A DNA stretch of 64,000 bases from an uncultured Roseobacter sp. Its GTDB lineage: Bacteria > Pseudomonadota > Alphaproteobacteria > Rhodobacterales > Rhodobacteraceae. The stretch is taken from assembly GCA_947488305.1 (NCBI GenBank), contig CANKZM010000005.1, positions 62,001 to 126,000 on the forward strand. The letters run 5' to 3'. Of this stretch, positions 41,440-53,167 are shown in pieces; within the stretch, counting starts at the first letter, position 1, and each line of letters begins with the position of its first letter. The translations under genes and the position numbers were made by a program. The notes beneath the pieces are model-generated. The model was given only the letters and a program-made list of their open reading frames with translations, did not search any database and was not told the DNA's origin.

Positions 41440-42062
41440 TGGGTCAACCCCACCCGCGCAGCCAGGCGCAGTGCGTGGCTGGGGTCAGAGGCTTGAACGG
41501 GCAGTACCGGATCGTAGGCGGCACGGATCAGGCCTGCAATCTCGGGGCGCAGGATCGTCTTCTCGCCGGCGACGGCAAGCGGCGACCTTTCACGAAAGGC
41601 CAAGTCTGACCACAACAGCACGGATTGCACCGTCTGGCTGAGCGCAAGGGTTTCTGCGGGCACTTCGCTTAGTTCCTTGTCGATCCGCAGGAAGACGAAA
41701 CAGGCTTTGATCGCACCGTCGGGCTCGAAATGGAAAATCCGGTACTGGTTGGCGTCAGCCTCTTTCAAACGCACCAGCAGAGGTTCCAAATTCGGGATCA
41801 GACGATCAAGCCCCGGCACCTCTGGCAGCTCTGCCCAGTCCCGGAAAAAGAAGATCATCAGGTTGCTACCAAGCTCCGGATCGGTCTCAGCCATCTTGTG
41901 ACCCGAGAGTGCCATCACGGCCTCCAAAGCGCCCTTGATCACGGCAAGGGTTTCATCCTGCACACCAAAGACAACAGGTGCGATGGGACGCGCCCAACGG
42001 GCAAATGAATAAGTCCCGTCACTGCGCGTAAAGAGCGCTTCGATTTCTGTGGCGTTCATCAT
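41436..42062 (-). CDS. Conserved protein of unknown function (ruvB-ybgC interval)
   Basis: Intact ORF, start likely MMNATEIEALF; ATGA-type overlap with ybgC. Confidence 0.75.
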   Translation of the reverse strand: MMNATEIEALFTRSDGTYSFARWARPIAPVVFGVQDETLAVIKGALEAVMALSGHKMAETDPELGSNLMIFFFRDWAELPEVPGLDRLIPNLEPLLVRLKEADANQYRIFHFEPDGAIKACFVFLRIDKELSEVPAETLALSQTVQSVLLWSDLAFRERSPLAVAGEKTILRPEIAGLIRAAYDPVLPVQASDPSHALRLAARVGLTQ

Positions 42063-42112
42063 GCTTTCATCAGACCCGTATCGTCCCTGCCCTGAAAGTA
42101 CCGCGGCCTCTT

Positions 42113-43132
42113 TCATTTGAAGAGATCGCTTTGTCCCTTCGGTGCCTCCAAGCCCAGGTGCGTCCAGCCCTTCTGAGCAAGCATGCGCCCTCTGGGTGTG
42201 CGTTGGATCAATCCTTGCTGCAAGAGAAAGGGCTCAATAACTTCTTCAAGCGCGTCGCGGCTTTCACTCAGCGCGGCACTCATGGTTTCAATGCCAACCG
42301 GACCACCGCCATAATTTTCAGCGATCAAGCGCAGATAACGCCGGTCCGCGCCATCGAGGCCAAGATGATCGACACCGAGCCGGGTCAAGGCCATATCCGC
42401 GAGCGCTTGTGTCACCTTCCCGTCACCTTCCACGACCGCGAAGTCGACGACCCTACGCAATAGCCGCCCCGCGATACGCGGCGTTCCACGGGCGCGCTTG
42501 GCGATTTCGCGGGCACCGCCTTCGTCTGCGGGTGCCCCCAGTTTGCGCGCATTGCGATCCACGATGATAAACAACTCGTCCTCGGTATAGAACTGTAGCC
42601 GTGTAGGAATGCCAAAGCGATCCCGCAGCGGTGTGGTCAGCAGTCCCATGCGCGTCGTGGCACCAACGAGCGTGAAGGGTTGCAACTCGATGCGCACGGT
42701 ACGGGCCGCAGGGCCTTCTCCGATTACAAGATCCAGCTCAAAATCCTCAAGCGCTGGGTAAAGCACTTCTTCCACTGCCGGGTTCAGGCGATGGATTTCG
42801 TCGATGAACAATACGTCACGCGCGTCCAGATTTGTCAGGATCGCAGCCAGATCCCCTGCTTTGGCCAACACCGGCCCGGACGTCATCCGGAAATTAACCC
42901 CCAACTCGCGCGCCATAATCTGCGCGAGCGTTGTCTTACCCAGACCCGGCGGGCCATGAAACAGCGTGTGATCCATCGCTTCGCCCCGTTGGCGCGCCGA
43001 GGCTATAAAGACCTTCAGATTGGCACGAGCCTCAGCCTGACCGACGAACTCATCCAACTGTTGTGGGCGCAAAGCGCGGTCATGGTCCTCGGGCAATGGA
43101 TCAGGGCGCACGGTCGGGTCTATATCACTCAT
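42113..43132 (-). CDS. ruvB: Holliday junction helicase RuvB
   Basis: [52 protein letters not shown]. Confidence 0.98.
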   Translation of the reverse strand: MSDIDPTVRPDPLPEDHDRALRPQQLDEFVGQAEARANLKVFIASARQRGEAMDHTLFHGPPGLGKTTLAQIMARELGVNFRMTSGPVLAKAGDLAAILTNLDARDVLFIDEIHRLNPAVEEVLYPALEDFELDLVIGEGPAARTVRIELQPFTLVGATTRMGLLTTPLRDRFGIPTRLQFYTEDELFIIVDRNARKLGAPADEGGAREIAKRARGTPRIAGRLLRRVVDFAVVEGDGKVTQALADMALTRLGVDHLGLDGADRRYLRLIAENYGGGPVGIETMSAALSESRDALEEVIEPFLLQQGLIQRTPRGRMLAQKGWTHLGLEAPKGQSDLFK

Positions 43133-43158
43133 TCTTGCTCCTGCACTCGGACGTTACC

Positions 43159-43815
43159 CTAGCCCTTTGGTGCCAGCAGTTTCAACGCATTGCGGATCAG
43201 GTCAGCCGTCTCCGCATCTGGCGCATCGCCTGCCGCTTGCGCCACTGCACTTGCCGCGTCTCCCGGACCGTAGCCGAGATTGCCCAAAGCGGACAGCGCC
43301 TCTGCCTGAGCTGAGTTGGTCTGTGGGGCCGGTGCTGTCACGGCGACGGGTTCGAGGACGTCGCCTCCCACATCCGCGCTGGCCTGAGCGACCTGCCCTC
43401 CCATCGCCATCACGGACGGGGCCTTGTCCTTGAGGTCAAGCACAACGCGTTGCGCAATTTTTGGTCCAACGCCCTTTGCCGCTTTCACCGCATTCCAATC
43501 GCCCAATGCTATTGCCCTGCTCACACCATCGGCTCCCAGAGTGCCCAATATGGCCAGCGAAGCTTTTGCCCCGACACCCTGAACCGAGGTCAACAGACGA
43601 TGCCATTCCTTTTCCACCAAGGTCAGAAAGCCATAAAGCTGCATCAAGTCTTCACGTACCTGAAGGTCGGTATACAGTGCCACCGCTTCTCCCGCACCGG
43701 GCAGCGCCGCCAGTGTGCGATCTGAGCAATAAACCAGATATCCGACACCACGCACATCAATCAAAACGTGATCGCCTGCGCGGTATTCCAGCCGCCCCGA
43801 AATTTTTCCAATCAA
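43159..43815 (-). CDS. ruvA: Holliday junction protein RuvA (TTG start)
   Basis: (M)[30 protein letters not shown] from TTG 43815; TTGA overlap with ruvC stop; the longer ATG ORF runs into ruvC. Confidence 0.92.
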   Translation of the reverse strand: MIGKISGRLEYRAGDHVLIDVRGVGYLVYCSDRTLAALPGAGEAVALYTDLQVREDLMQLYGFLTLVEKEWHRLLTSVQGVGAKASLAILGTLGADGVSRAIALGDWNAVKAAKGVGPKIAQRVVLDLKDKAPSVMAMGGQVAQASADVGGDVLEPVAVTAPAPQTNSAQAEALSALGNLGYGPGDAASAVAQAAGDAPDAETADLIRNALKLLAPKG

Positions 43816-44336
43816 AGGCCCGCCCTCGCTATTGCAGCGCCCAGTCCTGTATTTCCGCCATGTTGCGCATGGCAAATCGCGATTGCCAAGGCATCTGCCG
43901 CATCGGGGCCGTCAATTTCGGCACCGGGCAATTGCAAACGCACCATGTGAAGGACTTGCGCCTTGTCCGCGTGCCCCACGCCCACGACGGTTTTCTTAAC
44001 CGTGTTGGGCGCATATTCCCCCACCGGCAATCCTGCTTGTGCGGGCACAAGTAATGCCACGCCACGCGCCTGACCAAGTTTGAGGGTCGATGCGCCATCC
44101 TTATTTACGAAAGTCTGTTCAATTGCTGCCGCGTCTGGTCGGTAGGTCTGCAATACGGCGCTCAGCCCCTGATGTAGCGACAATAGCCGCTCCGCGAGTG
44201 TCTCACCCCGAGACGTCAGCGTGCCATTCGCTACATGGGTGAGTCGGCTTCCGGCGAGGTCAATGACGCCCCACCCAAGCTTTCTCAGCCCTGGATCGAT
44301 CCCGATCACACGGACCATATGTCCTGTCCTGCTCAT
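43812..44336 (-). CDS. ruvC: Holliday junction resolvase RuvC
   Basis: [43 protein letters not shown]; alternative start 44318. Confidence 0.97.
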   Translation of the reverse strand: MSRTGHMVRVIGIDPGLRKLGWGVIDLAGSRLTHVANGTLTSRGETLAERLLSLHQGLSAVLQTYRPDAAAIEQTFVNKDGASTLKLGQARGVALLVPAQAGLPVGEYAPNTVKKTVVGVGHADKAQVLHMVRLQLPGAEIDGPDAADALAIAICHAQHGGNTGLGAAIARAGL

Positions 44337-44652
44337 TTTTATTTCTAGTTTTACGCATTAGCACGAAACGCGAACATCGGCCAAGTCTTTCCTGAACGCC
44401 AAACGAGGCGCTCCAAACCGCCCAACCAGCAAGAAAGTAGCACGAAATCGTCATGAACTATCGTGAAAACGACACGTACAGAATTCAGATTTCTGTTTTC
44501 TTTACTTTAGGTTAACCACATACAGGACCCATGCAAAAATATCATATCACCTTTGCATTTTTTCACCTTGCTCAAGTTTTAGGCTGACCCTATCTGCGGT
44601 TCACGACACACCGGCATGACCGGTTCACTTTTTTAAATGAAGGACGGCTACA

Positions 44653-44871
44653 ATGGCTACTTTTGACACCACACGCACCAACTACGGTTCTGCCACCGCA
44701 GCAAGCCGTTTCTCCGCAGCTCTCAACTCAGTTATTGCAACTGTTGTCGCATGGAATGACGCACGCGTAACACGCAACGCGCTTTCCGGCCTGACAGATC
44801 GCGAGCTGGAAGATATCGGCCTTACACGTGGCGACATCGACGCGGTCGCGGATAGCAACATCATCCGCTGA
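44653..44871 (+). CDS. DUF1127 (YjiS-like) small protein
   Basis: WNDARVTRNALSGLTDRELEDIGLTRGDIDAVA motif. Confidence 0.9.
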   Translation: MATFDTTRTNYGSATAASRFSAALNSVIATVVAWNDARVTRNALSGLTDRELEDIGLTRGDIDAVADSNIIR

Positions 44872-44913
44872 ACTGAAGGCCCGAAACCTCGGGCAGTCTG
44901 TCCCTGAAAAAAC

Positions 44914-44948
44914 AAGCCGCGCCATCCGAATGGATCGCGCGGCTTTTT
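44914..44948 (+). terminator. Rho-independent terminator after DUF1127 gene
   Basis: aagccgcgc ... gcgcggctt stem followed by ttt. Confidence 0.8.
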
Positions 44949-45021
44949 AACGTGAAAACCTTGGAGGGACTTTCAATTACTCTTTACGAACACGGCATTC
45001 GCCGATCAGAATAAACCTAAT

Positions 45022-45363
45022 TCAAAAGGTGTTGTTCAGGAAGGTAGCGACAACCTGTGACAACGGGTCGATCTGCATGATCCACGCGCAAACCTTTTCG
45101 AAAGCAGTACCATCGGTCAGAGCTTGAATGCGCTCATCGTATGTCACCGGGCCAATAATTGCCAGCGTGACAGACTTGAATGCAACAAAACCAAGGATGA
45201 CGGTGAGCAACAGGCGAAGAAACAACCCTGCTCGTCTGGACTTGGGCTCGACTGTAATGAGCCCGTCTGGATTAATCTTGGCAACATAGCCTTTTGCAAG
45301 CTCGCGATGCTTGCGTTCAAGATTGTCCAACCGTTTTTCAAATTGAGCGAATGTATCGGACAT
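45022..45363 (-). CDS. Small single-TM protein with N-terminal coiled coil, unknown function
   Basis: MSDTFAQFEKRLDNLERKHRELAKGY then AGLFLRLLLTVILGFVAFKSVTLAII TM. Confidence 0.72.
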   Translation of the reverse strand: MSDTFAQFEKRLDNLERKHRELAKGYVAKINPDGLITVEPKSRRAGLFLRLLLTVILGFVAFKSVTLAIIGPVTYDERIQALTDGTAFEKVCAWIMQIDPLSQVVATFLNNTF

Positions 45364-45470
45364 CCCACTCTCCCATCGATCAGGCCCCCACCAGATCAGT
45401 AAACAAAATCGCTCTCAATTATGAAAAATTCAAGGCAAATTAGCCAAATGTGACGAAATTTGGGCGATAT

Positions 45471-46343
45471 TTACTGGGTTCTACTTAGGGTAAGCGTTGT
45501 CCAGTCAACAATCTCTTCGCGATGAACGAGATTGAAACCGGTCCGTGCATAAACCTCCAGAACGTCGTCCGCTTGTTCGTTAAGAATACCAGACAGAATC
45601 GCAAATCCCCCCGATTGAATATTCTTCGCCATATCAGGCGCCAATCCAATGAGCGGCCCCTTCAGGATGTTGGCAAATACAAGGTCAAAAGGACTGGCAG
45701 CCAGAAGGTCGGGCTGCGCGAAACCAGCCGCCTCAACGCAGATCACACGGCCTTCAAGACCGTTTGCCTTAACGTTGCTGCGTGCCACTTCCACCGCGAC
45801 TTCGTCGATATCGCTGGCCAACACGCTATTCGGCCATATGCGGGCCGCCGCCATCGCCAGAACCGCCGTGCCGCATCCGATATCCACGACGTTCTTGCCT
45901 TCAAACCCTTCCCCGATCAGCCGATCAAGGGCCCGCAGACACCCAAGGGTTGTCCCATGATGGCCTGTCCCAAAGGCCATGGCCGCTTCGATCAGCAAGG
46001 GTTCCGCATTCTCTGGGACCTTATCGGCGTCATGACTGCCATAGACAAAAAAACGTCCGGCAGCGACGGGGGCCAATTCGCGACGTACGTGCGCCACCCA
46101 ATCCGTTTCCGGCAATTCCGAGATGACAAATTGTTTAGCGCCCAAAGCTGTGGCCAACAAAGTAAGCGCGGTTTCATCGGGGTTTTCCGTAAAATATCCA
46201 CCAACTTCCCAAAGACCGGAGCCATCTTCGACCTCGAAGACGCCCACGCCCGTGGGTTCGGGGATCAGGTTTTCCATCGCGGCCCCCAGTTTCTCGGCAG
46301 CGGGCTTTCCTTCGATCGTCGTCAGCGCAGTGAACGTGGGCAT
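45471..46343 (-). CDS. prmA: Ribosomal protein L11 methyltransferase
   Basis: AFGTGHHGTTLGCLRALDRL, VVDIGCGTAVLAMAAARIWP, DLVFANILKGPLIGLAPDM. Confidence 0.95.
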   Translation of the reverse strand: MPTFTALTTIEGKPAAEKLGAAMENLIPEPTGVGVFEVEDGSGLWEVGGYFTENPDETALTLLATALGAKQFVISELPETDWVAHVRRELAPVAAGRFFVYGSHDADKVPENAEPLLIEAAMAFGTGHHGTTLGCLRALDRLIGEGFEGKNVVDIGCGTAVLAMAAARIWPNSVLASDIDEVAVEVARSNVKANGLEGRVICVEAAGFAQPDLLAASPFDLVFANILKGPLIGLAPDMAKNIQSGGFAILSGILNEQADDVLEVYARTGFNLVHREEIVDWTTLTLSRTQ

Positions 46344-47734
46344 TATCTTCTCCGGTAGCGGTCCAGGTTCGGGTAGGGTTGTGGCGATGGGACGTCAAGA
46401 GCGTGCTTGTCCGTCGTCTCCAACTGACACACGTATCGCCATCCCCAAAACACCGCGAAAAGCCCAACCAGCCCATTGGCCAAGGCCTGGCCATAGATCA
46501 CACCGGGCGCGCCCCACAGCGACGCAAGAAAAATTGCGGCAGGCCAACTGACTGCGGTCTCCTTCACCCAGTTCAAACCAGCGGATCGCGCTGGTTTTCC
46601 CAAGCTGTTGAAAGCGGCGTTTGCCACGAAAAGCGCACCCACAAAAACGAACCCGCCGACACCCACCGAAGTGAAAGACCTGAGAACCTCGACACCTTGC
46701 CCGGTCAACCCAAAGACCGCGCTTACGTAGGGGGTTGCAATAAAAAGAGCGGCCCACATGACAAGCGTGTAGGTGAGGCAGAATACCAGCGCATCCCGAT
46801 AGGTCGAGCGCACCCGATCATACCGCCCTGCCCCATAATTCTGACCAAAGATCCCGCCAATTGCCCCCGCGAGCGCAAAAATCCCACCAAAAGAGACGAC
46901 AGTCAGCCGGCCAACGACGGCCCAGGCCGCGACGGCGTCATCACCGAAGGGCGCGATGACCATCGTTAACAGGTAGTTGCCAACGGGTGCCGCCATCTGG
47001 GTCACAATCGCGGGCAACCCGATGGCAAGATAGGGCGGAAGCGTGCGCCAAAACGCCCGCCAGCGCGGCAACCTCACCAGATCTTGCTGCCAGACCGCAA
47101 AGTAAAGCGCGAGCCCCATCAAGGCGATGCGAAATAAGACCAGCCCTATTGCCGCGCCATCCAATCCCAGTTCCAGCCAGAGGATCAGAACAGGGTCGAC
47201 GATCATGAGCACTGCGCCGGACAGTAGCGTGACATACATCGCCTTCGCCCCGTACCCCTCGGCGCGCAGCACCCCTGAACAGATGAGACCGACCGCCATG
47301 AGCACAAGCGACGGCATCGTGAACAACAGGTAGCGCGCCGCAAGTGCAGCAGTCTCGCCCCGTGCTCCGGCGAGGGCCACCAAATCGTGTCGTAGCAACA
47401 TCACCAATAAAGCGACAACGGCCTGAATAGCCGCCGCTGTGACAATTGCCGCGCCGGCCTGCTCCCGCGCCAACTCTCGGTTTCCCGCACCAATGCTGCG
47501 CGAGACCAGCGCCGTACAGGCAATCATCAATCCCACACCTGATGAGACGGAAAAAAACTGGATGGCAAAGGCAAACCCAATGGCCGCAACAAGCGTCGGG
47601 TCTCCCAATTGCGAAATCCAGACCAGATTTGCCGCATCAACCAGAAAGACGAAGGTAATCCCAAATGCCGCCGTGGTGGTCATGCGAACCACATGGCCCA
47701 TTGTCGAACCGGTCAGAAACCGTCCGTCACTCAT
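46343..47734 (-). CDS. MATE family efflux transporter
   Basis: 12-TM ORF with MATE-type repeats (GLMIACTALVSRSIGAGNRELAREQAGAAI, GQNYGAGRYDRVRSTYRDAL); start MSDGRFLTGSTMGHV overlaps upstream MFS stop. Confidence 0.9.
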   Translation of the reverse strand: MSDGRFLTGSTMGHVVRMTTTAAFGITFVFLVDAANLVWISQLGDPTLVAAIGFAFAIQFFSVSSGVGLMIACTALVSRSIGAGNRELAREQAGAAIVTAAAIQAVVALLVMLLRHDLVALAGARGETAALAARYLLFTMPSLVLMAVGLICSGVLRAEGYGAKAMYVTLLSGAVLMIVDPVLILWLELGLDGAAIGLVLFRIALMGLALYFAVWQQDLVRLPRWRAFWRTLPPYLAIGLPAIVTQMAAPVGNYLLTMVIAPFGDDAVAAWAVVGRLTVVSFGGIFALAGAIGGIFGQNYGAGRYDRVRSTYRDALVFCLTYTLVMWAALFIATPYVSAVFGLTGQGVEVLRSFTSVGVGGFVFVGALFVANAAFNSLGKPARSAGLNWVKETAVSWPAAIFLASLWGAPGVIYGQALANGLVGLFAVFWGWRYVCQLETTDKHALDVPSPQPYPNLDRYRRR

Positions 47735-48963
47735 TCCGCAGGGGCGGGTGCAGCGGAGGCAAATATGGTTTCGTTCCCTTTTTCCGGATGCCGTGGGATC
47801 AAGGTCGAAAGGATCAGAGAAATCCCCGCCATCCCTGCAGCCAGAAAGAACACCGCTGCCGGTGACACCAGCCACAACAGACCCAGAAGCACGGGCAAAA
47901 ACACGGCGGCAATATGATTGATGGTGAAGGCGACAGCCGCTGTGGGGGCAATATCGCCGGGGTCACTGATCTTTTGGAAGTATGTCTTCATGGCAAGCGC
48001 CAGACCAAAGAACATGTGATCAATCACATACAAGGCCGCTGCGACAGCAAACCCCCAGTCAAAGAAGTAAACCCCACCATAAGCCAGAAACACGCACACA
48101 AGGCCGGTGTATTCGAATACCAGCGCGTTACGCTCTCCGAACCGCGCAACGATGTGGCCGAGGAACGGAGCGACACACATGTTGATCACGAGGTTGATCA
48201 GGTAGAGCCCGACAACTTCGTGTACCTGAAAACCGAATTTTTCGACCATCATGAAACCCGCGAACACCATGAAAATCTGGCGGCGGGCACCCGACATGAA
48301 TTGCAGCGCATAATAGAGCCAATACCGGCGACGCAGGACCATCTTCTTTATTTGCGGGTGTGGTGCCTCGAACTGCGGGTAGGCAATCATCGCAAAAATC
48401 GCGATAGCCGCCGTGATGCCCCCGCCCATCATGAAAACAGTGTTGTATGTCAGGCCCAAGGGCTCCCACAACAGCATGATCACGAAATAAACAATGAAAG
48501 TCGCGGCAGAAGCGGTCGCGACCAGCCAGCCAAGGATTTGTGGCGCCCTGTCTTTGGGAAGCCATTGTAGTTGCAGTGACTGGTTCACGGTCTCAAAGTA
48601 GTGAAACCCAACCGAGCTCAGGAACGTCAGGATCAAGATGCCCGTCAGCTGCGGGAATTGCGCGGTGACGGCAGTTGCCACCCCGAGCAAAACCAACGAC
48701 ACGAGCCCCAGGACCTGTTCGCGCACAAAGATGATGACCGCGATCACGCCGACGGCCAGGAAACCCGGGATCTCGCGGATTGTGTGCAACAGGCCAATAT
48801 CGGCCCCGTCAAACCCGGCGACTTCCTTGGTGAAGTTATTTAGCAGCGCGTACCAGGTATAAAAGGCGATTGGCAGCGCGAAAGACATGACGAACAACAA
48901 CGTCGTAGGTCGCCGCCAAAGTGGCAAGTGCCGGGCGTCTTCGAGAGGAACAAATTGGGCCAT
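47731..48963 (-). CDS. MFS transporter
   Basis: Multiple TM helices; WYALLNNFTKEVAGFDGADIGLLHTIREIPGFLAVG. Confidence 0.85.
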   Translation of the reverse strand: MAQFVPLEDARHLPLWRRPTTLLFVMSFALPIAFYTWYALLNNFTKEVAGFDGADIGLLHTIREIPGFLAVGVIAVIIFVREQVLGLVSLVLLGVATAVTAQFPQLTGILILTFLSSVGFHYFETVNQSLQLQWLPKDRAPQILGWLVATASAATFIVYFVIMLLWEPLGLTYNTVFMMGGGITAAIAIFAMIAYPQFEAPHPQIKKMVLRRRYWLYYALQFMSGARRQIFMVFAGFMMVEKFGFQVHEVVGLYLINLVINMCVAPFLGHIVARFGERNALVFEYTGLVCVFLAYGGVYFFDWGFAVAAALYVIDHMFFGLALAMKTYFQKISDPGDIAPTAAVAFTINHIAAVFLPVLLGLLWLVSPAAVFFLAAGMAGISLILSTLIPRHPEKGNETIFASAAPAPAE

Positions 48964-49028
48964 ACGCCGTTCTTATTCTTTCCCGCCCGCTTTGACGAGG
49001 CGCTATTTCGCGCCCCGTCCCCTGGCGT

Positions 49029-49250
49029 TTACCGGTTCAGGGTCTGAGGCGTACCGCTTTGCGAGGCGGAAACGTTGCCATGCCATTCTTCCAGTCCGGT
49101 CACTGGCACAGGTCCGGCGGCGAGGGAAATGAGAAGCCCTGCCACCAGCACACCGATCACCATTGCCCAACGCGCGGGCAAGGGCGTGAGTTCGGGTTCC
49201 AGCGCCCAACGGCGGGAGGTCGCAAAATGGTCAGTATTTTCGCAATGCAT
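49029..49250 (-). CDS. Possible small membrane protein
   Basis: 73-aa ORF with one TM (WAMVIGVLVAGLLISLAAGPVPV) in an otherwise empty gap; no homology recognised. Confidence 0.4.
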   Translation of the reverse strand: MHCENTDHFATSRRWALEPELTPLPARWAMVIGVLVAGLLISLAAGPVPVTGLEEWHGNVSASQSGTPQTLNR

Positions 49251-49368
49251 ATCTGGTCTCCTTGATGAACACCGCTCGGGGACGCCGGGGTGTTGACCCA
49301 GATATAGGAGACTGCAATCAATTCTGAAAATGAATATATGGCATCATAAACATCACGATTTGGAATGA

Positions 49369-51564
49369 TTAGTAAAAGCTTTGGGGATCAATATCGACGG
49401 CAATGCGCAGGTCACCCTTGAGCGGCACCTGCGCAATCCAACGGGCGATTGCAGCTTGTACAGGCGCTGATTTGGCGGCCTTGACCAACAACCTGACCCG
49501 GTGCCTTCCACGCACGCGTGCAATCGGTGCCGGCGCCGGTCCAAAAACCTGTGCGCCGATCTGGCGCATCGACTCGTCTTGCCGCGCCAACCGGTTTCCG
49601 GCGTCAAATACTTGCGCGACGTCAGACCCGCTCAGAATTATTCCAGCCATACGACCATAAGGCGGCGCGCCCGCCGCTTCGCGCTCACGGGCTTCTGCCG
49701 CCCAAAAACGTTCCTCATCGCCAGCCAGAATCGCGCGTATCACCGGATGCTCGGGCTGGTAGGTCTGCAAAAGGGCGGTTCCGGGCTTTTCCGCGCGCCC
49801 AGCGCGCCCCGCAACCTGACGCATCAGTTGGAATGTCCGCTCAGCCGCCCGCAGATCGGAGCCTTGTAATCCAAGGTCGGCATCAATCACGCCCACAAGT
49901 GTCAGTTTGGGAAAATTGTGCCCCTTTGCAACGAGCTGTGTGCCGATGATGATGTCGGCAGCACCTTCAGCGATGGCTTCGATTTCGGCTTTCAAAGCAC
50001 GTGCGGACCCGTACATGTCAGAACTGAGCGTCGCAATCCGCGCATCCGGAAAGAGCTCAACCGCTTCCTCCGCCAACCGCTCAACGCCCGGACCAACCGG
50101 TGCCAGCCGGTCCTCGGCATCGCAGGACGGGCAGATGCTCGGCATTGGCTTGCTTTCACCGCACTGATGGCACACCAACCGCTTGAGGAACCGATGTTCC
50201 ACCATTCTGGCGTCGCAATGATCGCAACCAATCTGATGACCGCAGGCCCGACAAAGGGTAATCGGTGCATATCCGCGCCGATTAATGAACAACATGGCCT
50301 GTTCCCCAGCGGCGAGCCGCGCATCGACAGCACGTCGCATGGCACCGGAAATCCAGCGGTTGGAAGGCAGGCTCTCATCGCGCATGTCGAGGCTGCGCAT
50401 CTCGGGCATAACCGCTGGACCGAACCGTGATGTCAGCTCAAGCTTCTTGTATTTTCCTGCCTCCGCGTTGACCCAGCTTTCCAGGGACGGCGTGGCAGAG
50501 GCCAGCACAACATGTGCACCGCAAATGGAGGCGCGCAGTACTGCCATATCCCGGGCGTTGTAGAGCACGCCTTCTTCCTGCTTGTAAGATGTGTCGTGCT
50601 CTTCATCCACAACGATGAGACCCAGATTTCGAAACGGCAAAAACAACGACGACCGCGCGCCGATCACCAGTTGCGCGTCACCCTGCGCAACCATGCGCCA
50701 GATCCGCCGCCGTTCCGTCATGGTGGCCCCTGAATGCCATTCGGCAGGTTGCGCGCCGAACCTTTCTTCGACGCGGGTCAGGAATTCCGCTGTCAGTGCA
50801 ATCTCCGGCAACAGCACAAGCGCCTGTCGCCCCGCCCTCAATGCGCCGGCGACCGCTTCGAGGTAGACTTCGGTTTTGCCTGATCCGGTCACGCCACGCA
50901 GCAAGGTCGTGCCGTATTGCTCTGCCCTAGCAGCATCAGCAAGCTGCGCCGCCCCCACGGCCTGCTCCGGGGTTAGGTCCTTGCCCGGACGTTCCGGATC
51001 AAGCCTTGGGAAGGGCAGATCACGCGGGCTGTCTTCTTCCAACACAGCGCCTTGCGCGACAAGACCCTTGACCACAGATGTGCCCACGCCCGCGGCCTCT
51101 GCCAGCTCTTTCAGCGTAAAGGACAGATCACCATACTCAGACAGAGCGGCCAGAACCTTTTTGCGCGCTGCGGTCATCTTTTCGGGTTCTTTTGGGCCCC
51201 GCCGATAGACTTTGCGCATCGATGGTGGATCGCCCAGACCCGGTGCGCGGGTGGCCAGACGCAGCATGGCAGGCATGGGTGTCAACGTGTAGTCTGCGGC
51301 CCGTTCTAGAAAACAGCGCAGTTCTTCGCGCATGGGCGGCGCATCCAGTACACGATAGGTCGCCCGCACTTTGGCCAGATCATAGTCACCTTTGCCCGGC
51401 CCCCAGACCACGCCAAGAACTTTGCGGGGACCTAGCGGCACCTCGACGAATGCTCCAAGCAAACACCCGCCTTCGGGCGCGCGATAGTCGAGGGCCCGCC
51501 CCAAAGGTTGAGTCGTCAGCACGGCGATCAGCGCTCCGGCGTCGTAGAATTGCGGCAGATGCAA
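49369..51564 (-). CDS. priA: Primosomal protein N' (helicase)
   Basis: [40 protein letters not shown], zinc motifs [20 protein letters not shown]...CHQCG. Confidence 0.97.
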   Translation of the reverse strand: MHLPQFYDAGALIAVLTTQPLGRALDYRAPEGGCLLGAFVEVPLGPRKVLGVVWGPGKGDYDLAKVRATYRVLDAPPMREELRCFLERAADYTLTPMPAMLRLATRAPGLGDPPSMRKVYRRGPKEPEKMTAARKKVLAALSEYGDLSFTLKELAEAAGVGTSVVKGLVAQGAVLEEDSPRDLPFPRLDPERPGKDLTPEQAVGAAQLADAARAEQYGTTLLRGVTGSGKTEVYLEAVAGALRAGRQALVLLPEIALTAEFLTRVEERFGAQPAEWHSGATMTERRRIWRMVAQGDAQLVIGARSSLFLPFRNLGLIVVDEEHDTSYKQEEGVLYNARDMAVLRASICGAHVVLASATPSLESWVNAEAGKYKKLELTSRFGPAVMPEMRSLDMRDESLPSNRWISGAMRRAVDARLAAGEQAMLFINRRGYAPITLCRACGHQIGCDHCDARMVEHRFLKRLVCHQCGESKPMPSICPSCDAEDRLAPVGPGVERLAEEAVELFPDARIATLSSDMYGSARALKAEIEAIAEGAADIIIGTQLVAKGHNFPKLTLVGVIDADLGLQGSDLRAAERTFQLMRQVAGRAGRAEKPGTALLQTYQPEHPVIRAILAGDEERFWAAEAREREAAGAPPYGRMAGIILSGSDVAQVFDAGNRLARQDESMRQIGAQVFGPAPAPIARVRGRHRVRLLVKAAKSAPVQAAIARWIAQVPLKGDLRIAVDIDPQSFY

Positions 51565-51683
51565 GGGTGGGCTCCGGCAGAAGAGGCTTTTGTGGGTTTA
51601 AGCATCGCAGATCATGCGGTAAAGCCAAGCGCAAGACACCAAGACGACCGATGTATCACTCGAAATGTGAAGGGATCCACAGA

Positions 51684-52337
51684 ATGAAATTCTTTGTCGA
51701 TACGGCTGACACGCAGGCCATTTCGGAGCTCAACGATCTGGGAATGGTAGATGGGGTGACAACCAACCCGTCCCTGATCCTGAAATCAGGGCGTGATATC
51801 CTCGAGGTTACCAAGGAAATTTGCGGCATTGTCTCTGGTCCGGTCAGCGCAGAAGTTGTTGCACTTGAAGCCGACGCGATGATCGCGGAAGGCCGCAAAC
51901 TCGCAGAGATTGCAGAGAACATTACCGTCAAGCTTCCGCTCACGTGGGATGGCCTGAAAGCCTGCAAGGTGCTGTCGGACGAAGGCAAGATGGTCAATGT
52001 CACTCTCTGTTTCTCTGCCAATCAGGCACTTTTGGCTGCCAAGGCGGGCGCAAGCTTCGTCAGCCCCTTTATCGGGCGGCTCGATGACATGTCCTTGGAT
52101 GGCTGCGAACTGATCGAAGATATTCGTACGATCTATGACAACTATGGATTTGAAACTGAAATCCTCGCCGCCTCCATCCGTTCAATCAATCACGTGCAGC
52201 AAGTGGCCCTGATCGGTGCAGATGTCATGACTGCCCCCCCTGACGTCATCAAGAAGCTGGCCAGCCACCCGTTGACCGACAAAGGGTTGGAGCAGTTCAT
52301 GGCAGATTGGGCCAAGACGGGGCAGAAAATCCTCTGA
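51684..52337 (+). CDS. Transaldolase / fructose-6-phosphate aldolase-like
   Basis: [80 protein letters not shown]. Confidence 0.95.
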   Translation: MKFFVDTADTQAISELNDLGMVDGVTTNPSLILKSGRDILEVTKEICGIVSGPVSAEVVALEADAMIAEGRKLAEIAENITVKLPLTWDGLKACKVLSDEGKMVNVTLCFSANQALLAAKAGASFVSPFIGRLDDMSLDGCELIEDIRTIYDNYGFETEILAASIRSINHVQQVALIGADVMTAPPDVIKKLASHPLTDKGLEQFMADWAKTGQKIL

Positions 52338-52459
52338 CCAAATACGCTGGCGGCGCCCTATTGTATAAATGGCGCTGCCAGCAATTTCCGAAATTGACAG
52401 CAGATTTTGTCAATGAGGCATGCTAGGGTGTTGCAAACAAAAAAACACACGAGCAGCCA

Positions 52460-53167
52460 ATGACCACCAATCAAAAGATCGACGCATCTTTGCGTGACGC
52501 GATTCTGTCGCAGCCAGACGCCATTCTGGACGACAAGGATGTGATGCATGCCCTGATCGCAGCAAACGAAAAAATTATGGGCGCGAACATCGTGGACCTG
52601 CGCGGGATCGCCATGGACCGCCTGGAAAACAGGTTGGACCGGTTGGAAGACACCCACCGCTCCGTTATCGCAGCCGCCTATGAAAATTTGGCAGGGACAA
52701 ACCAAATCCACCGCGCCATCCTGCGAATGCTGGATGCAACGGAATTTGAGGATTTTCTTCGGGATCTAAATGGCGCGGTTGCCGAGGTGCTGCGGGTTGA
52801 CGCCGTTCGACTGGTTCTGGAGACCGAGCAATCTGATGGGCAGGAAGACATGCCTGCGCTGGAAGACGTGCTTTGCGTGAAACCGGAAGGCTTTGTGGAA
52901 GCCTACGTTGCGCCAGGCCGAGGAGGCGCGTCGCGCCCGATCACATTGCGGCAGGTTGCACAGGGGGACGAAGCGCTGTTTGGCAATAGTGCGAAACGGA
53001 TACGATCCGAAGCCTGCCTCACTCTCGATCTGGGAAGCGGACGTTTGCCTGGTTTGCTGGTATTGGGATCGGAGGATTCAAGTCTCTTTGGGCCGCAACA
53101 GGGTACGGACTTGTTGACCTTTTTCGCGGGCGTTTTTGAAAGGGTGATGCGCCGCTGGCTCACATGA
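52460..53167 (+). CDS. DUF484 family protein
   Basis: GAF-like DUF484 architecture; directly upstream of and overlapping xerC. Confidence 0.87.
   Translation: MTTNQKIDASLRDAILSQPDAILDDKDVMHALIAANEKIMGANIVDLRGIAMDRLENRLDRLEDTHRSVIAAAYENLAGTNQIHRAILRMLDATEFEDFLRDLNGAVAEVLRVDAVRLVLETEQSDGQEDMPALEDVLCVKPEGFVEAYVAPGRGGASRPITLRQVAQGDEALFGNSAKRIRSEACLTLDLGSGRLPGLLVLGSEDSSLFGPQQGTDLLTFFAGVFERVMRRWLT

Noticed and set aside
51192-51683. N-terminal extension of the transaldolase ORF
   Set aside because: Extension is antisense to priA; the conserved protein starts at [10 protein letters not shown] (51684)
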